The translations under genes and the position numbers were made by a program. This document shows, one piece after another, positions 59,985 through 64,000 of a stretch of DNA of 64,000 nucleotides (position 1 is its first letter; every line of letters starts with the position of its first letter). The DNA is from Apostichopus japonicus (taxonomy: Eukaryota; Echinodermata; Holothuroidea; Aspidochirotida; Stichopodidae), in the NCBI RefSeq assembly GCF_037975245.1, contig NC_092566.1:16896001-16960000 (forward strand), in the 5' to 3' direction. Under the pieces are notes generated by a model. That model had not been told where the DNA came from. It saw nothing but the letters and a program-made list of their open reading frames with translations, and searched no databases.

Positions 59985-60294
59985 AGGCGCGTAGCCAGGA
60001 ATTTGCCAAGGGAGGGGCGAAAATGTAGGCAAACTATCAGAGCCGTAGATTCGGCAATGCAAACTATCTAAGCGTAGCGCCACCATGGGTTGGCGCGAAG
60101 CATACAAGAAAATTTTGGCTGAAATGCCTCCCAGAACGCTGGAAATGGCGCTTCCCAGGCCTTGTAAGTTGCATCTTAGCATTTTTCTTTTTAAAATACT
60201 AGCGATATCATAAAAACATTAGACTTTTTTTTTTTAATATTCTCAAGGGGAGGGGGCGGCTTCCCCCTTCGCCACCCCCTTGGCTACGCGCCTG
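59985..60294 (+). mobile_element. ~310-bp MITE with GGCGCGTAGCCA ends
   Basis: Terminal inverted repeat AGGCGCGTAGCCA at the left and TGGCTACGCGCCT at the right. Internal blocks ACTATCTAAGCGTAGCGCCA, GTTGGCGCGAAGCATACAAG and CTTCCCAGGCCTTGTAAGTT link it to 9916-10160 and 11104-11345. Most complete copy of the family here. Flanks are only imperfectly duplicated. Confidence 0.75.
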
Positions 60295-60954
60295 GGAACC
60301 CCATAACCACGCCCACACCACCAGGTACCTACATCTCTACGAAACGAGGCTACGGTGAACGAGAAAAATTAGACTGATCAAAACTAAAAATCGTTAGAAA
60401 TACTGAGATAACAAAAGAGATTTGTAGTAAAAAGTTTAAAGTAAATTAATTGTATGTAGAGACTCGAGAAGGTCTACAAAGAGAGTTCCAGATTTAAGGA
60501 CCTTTGACAAAAGACACAATGCTGAGAGGAATTAAAACGATTTGCAGGAATTCCGAGAGAGTGACTGAATCTATGAGTGTTGTGTTTGTGCGCAGAAGAT
60601 CGATTGGGGTATTAAAGCCAAAAAAAGGGTTGACACACTTCAGTAGAGCCCGATTACAAAACTGGAACATAAAGGTTGCAGCTTGGTGACTGTTGATGTC
60701 ATAAATGTTGAACTGTTTGTCACGAGCCTGAGGATTACTACGAGAAAGAGACGAGCTGTTTGTAACGCACTGTCCTTTCCATGGACGTTTCTGAAAAAAA
60801 TGGAAGTTTCTGCAGTCGCGAAGGATAGTTGTTGGCCCAGGCAGAATTAAAAGAAGATATAAGTAAGGTAGGATAATGGTCTTATAAATAGAATGGAGAA
60901 TTCGTTTGACAGGCCTTTCAACATCATGACAGGCCTTTCAAAATCCACGGTACG

Positions 60955-61108
60955 ATCCACTCCAAGATTAATGTATGTCTTCCAGTTACAGAGTTGTTGA
61001 CAATTGACAATTTCTAATCATGGACGTCAACTTAGAGACTGAACTCGGTTAGCTTGCGGCTTTGATAAACCAATGAGCCTTCTTCGCAAGTTCCTGCTTG
61101 CAGACACT
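60955..61108 (+). mobile_element. SINE body copy (family of 28911-29140), 5' truncated
   Basis: Shares CAGAGTTGTTGACAATTGAC, GCTTGCGGCTTTGATAAACC and TTCCTGCTTGCAG with the copy at 28911. tRNA head missing. Its 3' end faces the TA array at 61152. Confidence 0.8.
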
Positions 61109-61149
61109 TTTCTACGATACTTGGAGAGACACATTAACACGATAAGATC

Positions 61150-61612
<463 letters not shown>

Positions 61613-61689
61613 GTAACGATATAAAACACGTGTGGGTAGGTAAACACAAGTATCTCATACATCAGTGAACCACATGGAGATGTATTTTA

Positions 61690-61789
61690 GATCCTCCTGC
61701 AAGCATGAACTCGCAAAGAAGCCTCATTTGCTTATCAAAGCCGCATGCTGACCGAAGTCAGTCTCGTACATTCATATTTAACGTCCGTT
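61690..61789 (-). mobile_element. SINE body copy (family of 28911-29140), inverted
   Basis: Minus strand reads ...GAGACTGACTTCGGTCAGCA, GCGGCTTTGATAAGC and TTGCGAGTTCATGCTTGCAGG. Its 3' end faces the TA array, mirroring the copy at 60955-61108. Confidence 0.78.
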
Positions 61790-62599
61790 GTGCTTCGACA
61801 CTCCAGCGCCATACGACGCACGTACTATAAAAGTGGCACTTACTGAATCAAAGTCACTTTGTCCGGAGAAATTTCGTTCTCTTCTTAATGTGGTTAATGA
61901 GGAAAACTTGACGATGGGAATTAGCAGATCACTTCGTGTTATATAAACAAGTATCCTAAGTGTTATTAATTTTTCTTTTGCTAATCTGTGTTTGCTGTCC
62001 CCGTATCGATCCCTTAAATTTGTGTGCGGAGACAACTGGCAAGAGGGCGTCTCGAGACGCCCCTGGCCCCTTGCCTCCATCCCTCTGGATACGCCCTGCT
62101 GATTGCGTCCCTGGTACCCGATTGATAGACTAATGGGTTTGGTAATGTTGCTTTGTTTTTCAAGAAAATGTATGCGTGTTATACGGTTGTTATTAGAAAA
62201 AAAGATTGAATTTGAATCACTCACTTATAAAATAGGCCTATGTTCGGATTAATTGCTTATAATGTGCTAAATTTATTAGAAGAAATAGGCTACTTCGCTA
62301 ATATACTCACATAAATTGCAAATGTATATTTGTAAGGCTATTCTGTGAAGTGTTTAAAAATCAATATAGGGCCTCAAGTCGTTTTTGCAGAGTAAGGCAC
62401 AAAATCAGACGGAAAAAAATTCAATGGGCCTAAATAAAAAATAAAGTACTGCAGCTCAAGGAAGAATATCAATCTACAGAATTTACCGTTTTGAATGCCG
62501 TTTTGAAATAGCAAGCTGCAAGGACCAATCACAAAGTAGCTGTGACAACAATATTACTTACCTAAATACACCTCATTATGAATAAGACATATACATTAA

Positions 62600-63138
62600 A
62601 AGAAAAGTCCAGTTCAAAATATCGTTTTGATATGTTAGAGAGGAACATCATCTAAGCATTCAGGTTAAGTTTGCATTCAACTCCTATGTACTGACAGTTG
62701 AAGTTGCCATCTTCCGTACCAAAAGTAATCTTGAAGCAAACAGGTGTGACGTCATTGTTGCACACTGATAAATAATGTTTTGTTTTTCTTTAAAATTTAC
62801 GTCTAAGTTTACACTCCAAAATTGGATTCATCCATAATGTGAATGTACCATAGGTATTGGTATTTTATAAAATTCACATCCCCTTTAGACAAACTAGTAA
62901 CCCTATCCAATCCAAGGTCAAATAGACTGAAAAATGAGTAAAAACAAACCATTATTTGTCAGTGTGTAACTATGACATCGTATCACCTGTTTGCTTCAAG
63001 TTCACTAGGTAGAATATCATATAACTTCAACTGTCAATATCTCAATAACGGTACATAGGAATTCAATGCAGATTTCACCAGGATACTTAGATTATGTTTT
63101 TTTTAACACTACCAATTTTGACCAGGACTTTTGTTTTA
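62600..63138. mobile_element. ~540-bp foldback (MITE-like) element
   Basis: Left arm about 62600-62790 and right arm about 62930-63138 are imperfect inverted copies: AAAAGTCCAGTTCAAAAT with ATTTTGACCAGGACTTTT at the tips, CTCCTATGTAC with GTACATAGGAATTC, and CTTGAAGCAAACAGGTG with CACCTGTTTGCTTCAAG near the centre. No coding frame. Confidence 0.8.
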
Positions 63139-64000
63139 AATGCTAGTACTCATAAAACTACAACAACTTGCCAACAAATTATTTTAACATGAATTAAGGT
63201 ACAATGTTTCATTTTACCATATAATCGACATGAAAACATATCAAAGAATAACCTATCGGGATCTAGTAAAGGAACAACACTTAACATACTTTGGTAAACG
63301 CTTATATGAAGATACTTCAATATAGTTTTATAAAGTTTCCTATAGAGAATCAAGCAAAACTTAAACAGTATACCGTATGTGTAGTAGAGTAACTGAAAAC
63401 TGAGCGAAAACAACTTTCGACAGATGTAATGGAAAACGCGGTCAACTCTTTACAATAGTTTACAATAATTTAGATAACATTTACTGTATACAAAAACAAT
63501 AATTGTAAAAACTGTAAAAAAAGCAAAAACATTAAGAATGATAATGGAGCATTCTTTGTGACTGCGGTTTTTTATTCCGAATCATTTTGTATATTTCATA
63601 TCATATTGTGTTTACTTCCGGAAATCATCAGTTCTCTAGTTTTATTGATTTTAAATTGATTGCCCGTACAAAGTCAATCTTGTTACAAGAGTTTGAGATT
63701 CTTGACTGCTTCCGCGGTGTTTCATTGCCTGTGGATAAAGAGGGCAAAGAGTTGTGTTTATACCCGTTGCTTGCTTCGACAGCACCGTCGCTCTGTTTTG
63801 CAATTCGCCACCACTGTGAATATGTTGGATATCCGCTCAAAGAATAAACTTGGGATTTGCGTTAATGCTGTTTTCATATCTGGATTTTTGACAAAACTGA
63901 AGAGAGTCAAAGCAAATCCTTGATTAGTCGTAACCAGACGGAATAAAATTTGAAATCCATATTTCTCCCTACCAGGAATATTTCCGAGATAGCCAAAGAT
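63139..64000. other. unassigned right flank
   Basis: Two overlapping 86-87-codon plus-strand frames and one 70-codon minus-strand frame cover 63587-63923, but none has recognisable homology or splice support. Nothing else seen. Confidence 0.4.

Noticed and set aside
63587-63923. Overlapping 86-87-codon frames near the right edge
   Set aside because: Frames overlap on both strands, with no recognisable domain or splice support.

Overview
This is animal nuclear DNA. It has long introns, GT-AG splice sites, (TA)n microsatellites, tRNA-derived SINEs, foldback and hAT-type MITEs and a reverse-transcriptase fragment. The gene content and repeat style suggest a marine invertebrate deuterostome, plausibly an echinoderm; the species is not fixed by what I can read. 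Three protein genes could be assembled exon by exon, with splice phases that agree at every junction.

Layout: (1) 1-2820, repeats with no recognised exon. (2) 2821-18491, plus strand: the 3' thirteen exons of a CLCA-family gene (secreted/membrane metalloprotease-VWA protein); the N-terminal exons lie before the window or were not found. (3) 18492-24809, the gap between two convergent genes, mostly without features. (4) 24810-52258, minus strand: a complete lysosomal alpha-mannosidase gene (GH38, MAN2B1-like), 23 exon positions, predicted product 1001 aa. (5) 52259-53859, the gap between two divergent genes. (6) 53860-56918, plus strand: a complete four-exon longin-type R-SNARE (VAMP7-like), 226 aa. 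(7) 56919-64000, putative 3' UTR followed by repeats (MITE, SINEs around a 460-bp TA array, a 540-bp foldback element).

The main discovery is in the mannosidase. Exon position 5 encodes the wall of the active site just after the catalytic nucleophile, and it is present as five tandem, diverged cassettes (A-E, 46686 down to 44583). All start and end in phase 0; four are 68 codons and one is 69. Any one of them can be spliced between the same constant exons, which implies a lysosomal hydrolase whose substrate pocket is exchanged by alternative (probably mutually exclusive) splicing. The cassettes keep an invariant Tyr but change the next residue (D, G, G, A, T). Cassette C carries TGA exactly at the codon for the conserved active-site Arg (CGA to TGA), so it is a dead or 'poison' cassette. 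Splicing is inferred from sequence only; transcripts are needed to confirm it.

Other notable structure: a 2.2-kb intronic tandem array with a 727-bp internal duplication, a 572-bp hAT MITE with a perfect 8-bp target-site duplication, several large hairpins, and SINEs whose 3' ends abut TA arrays.
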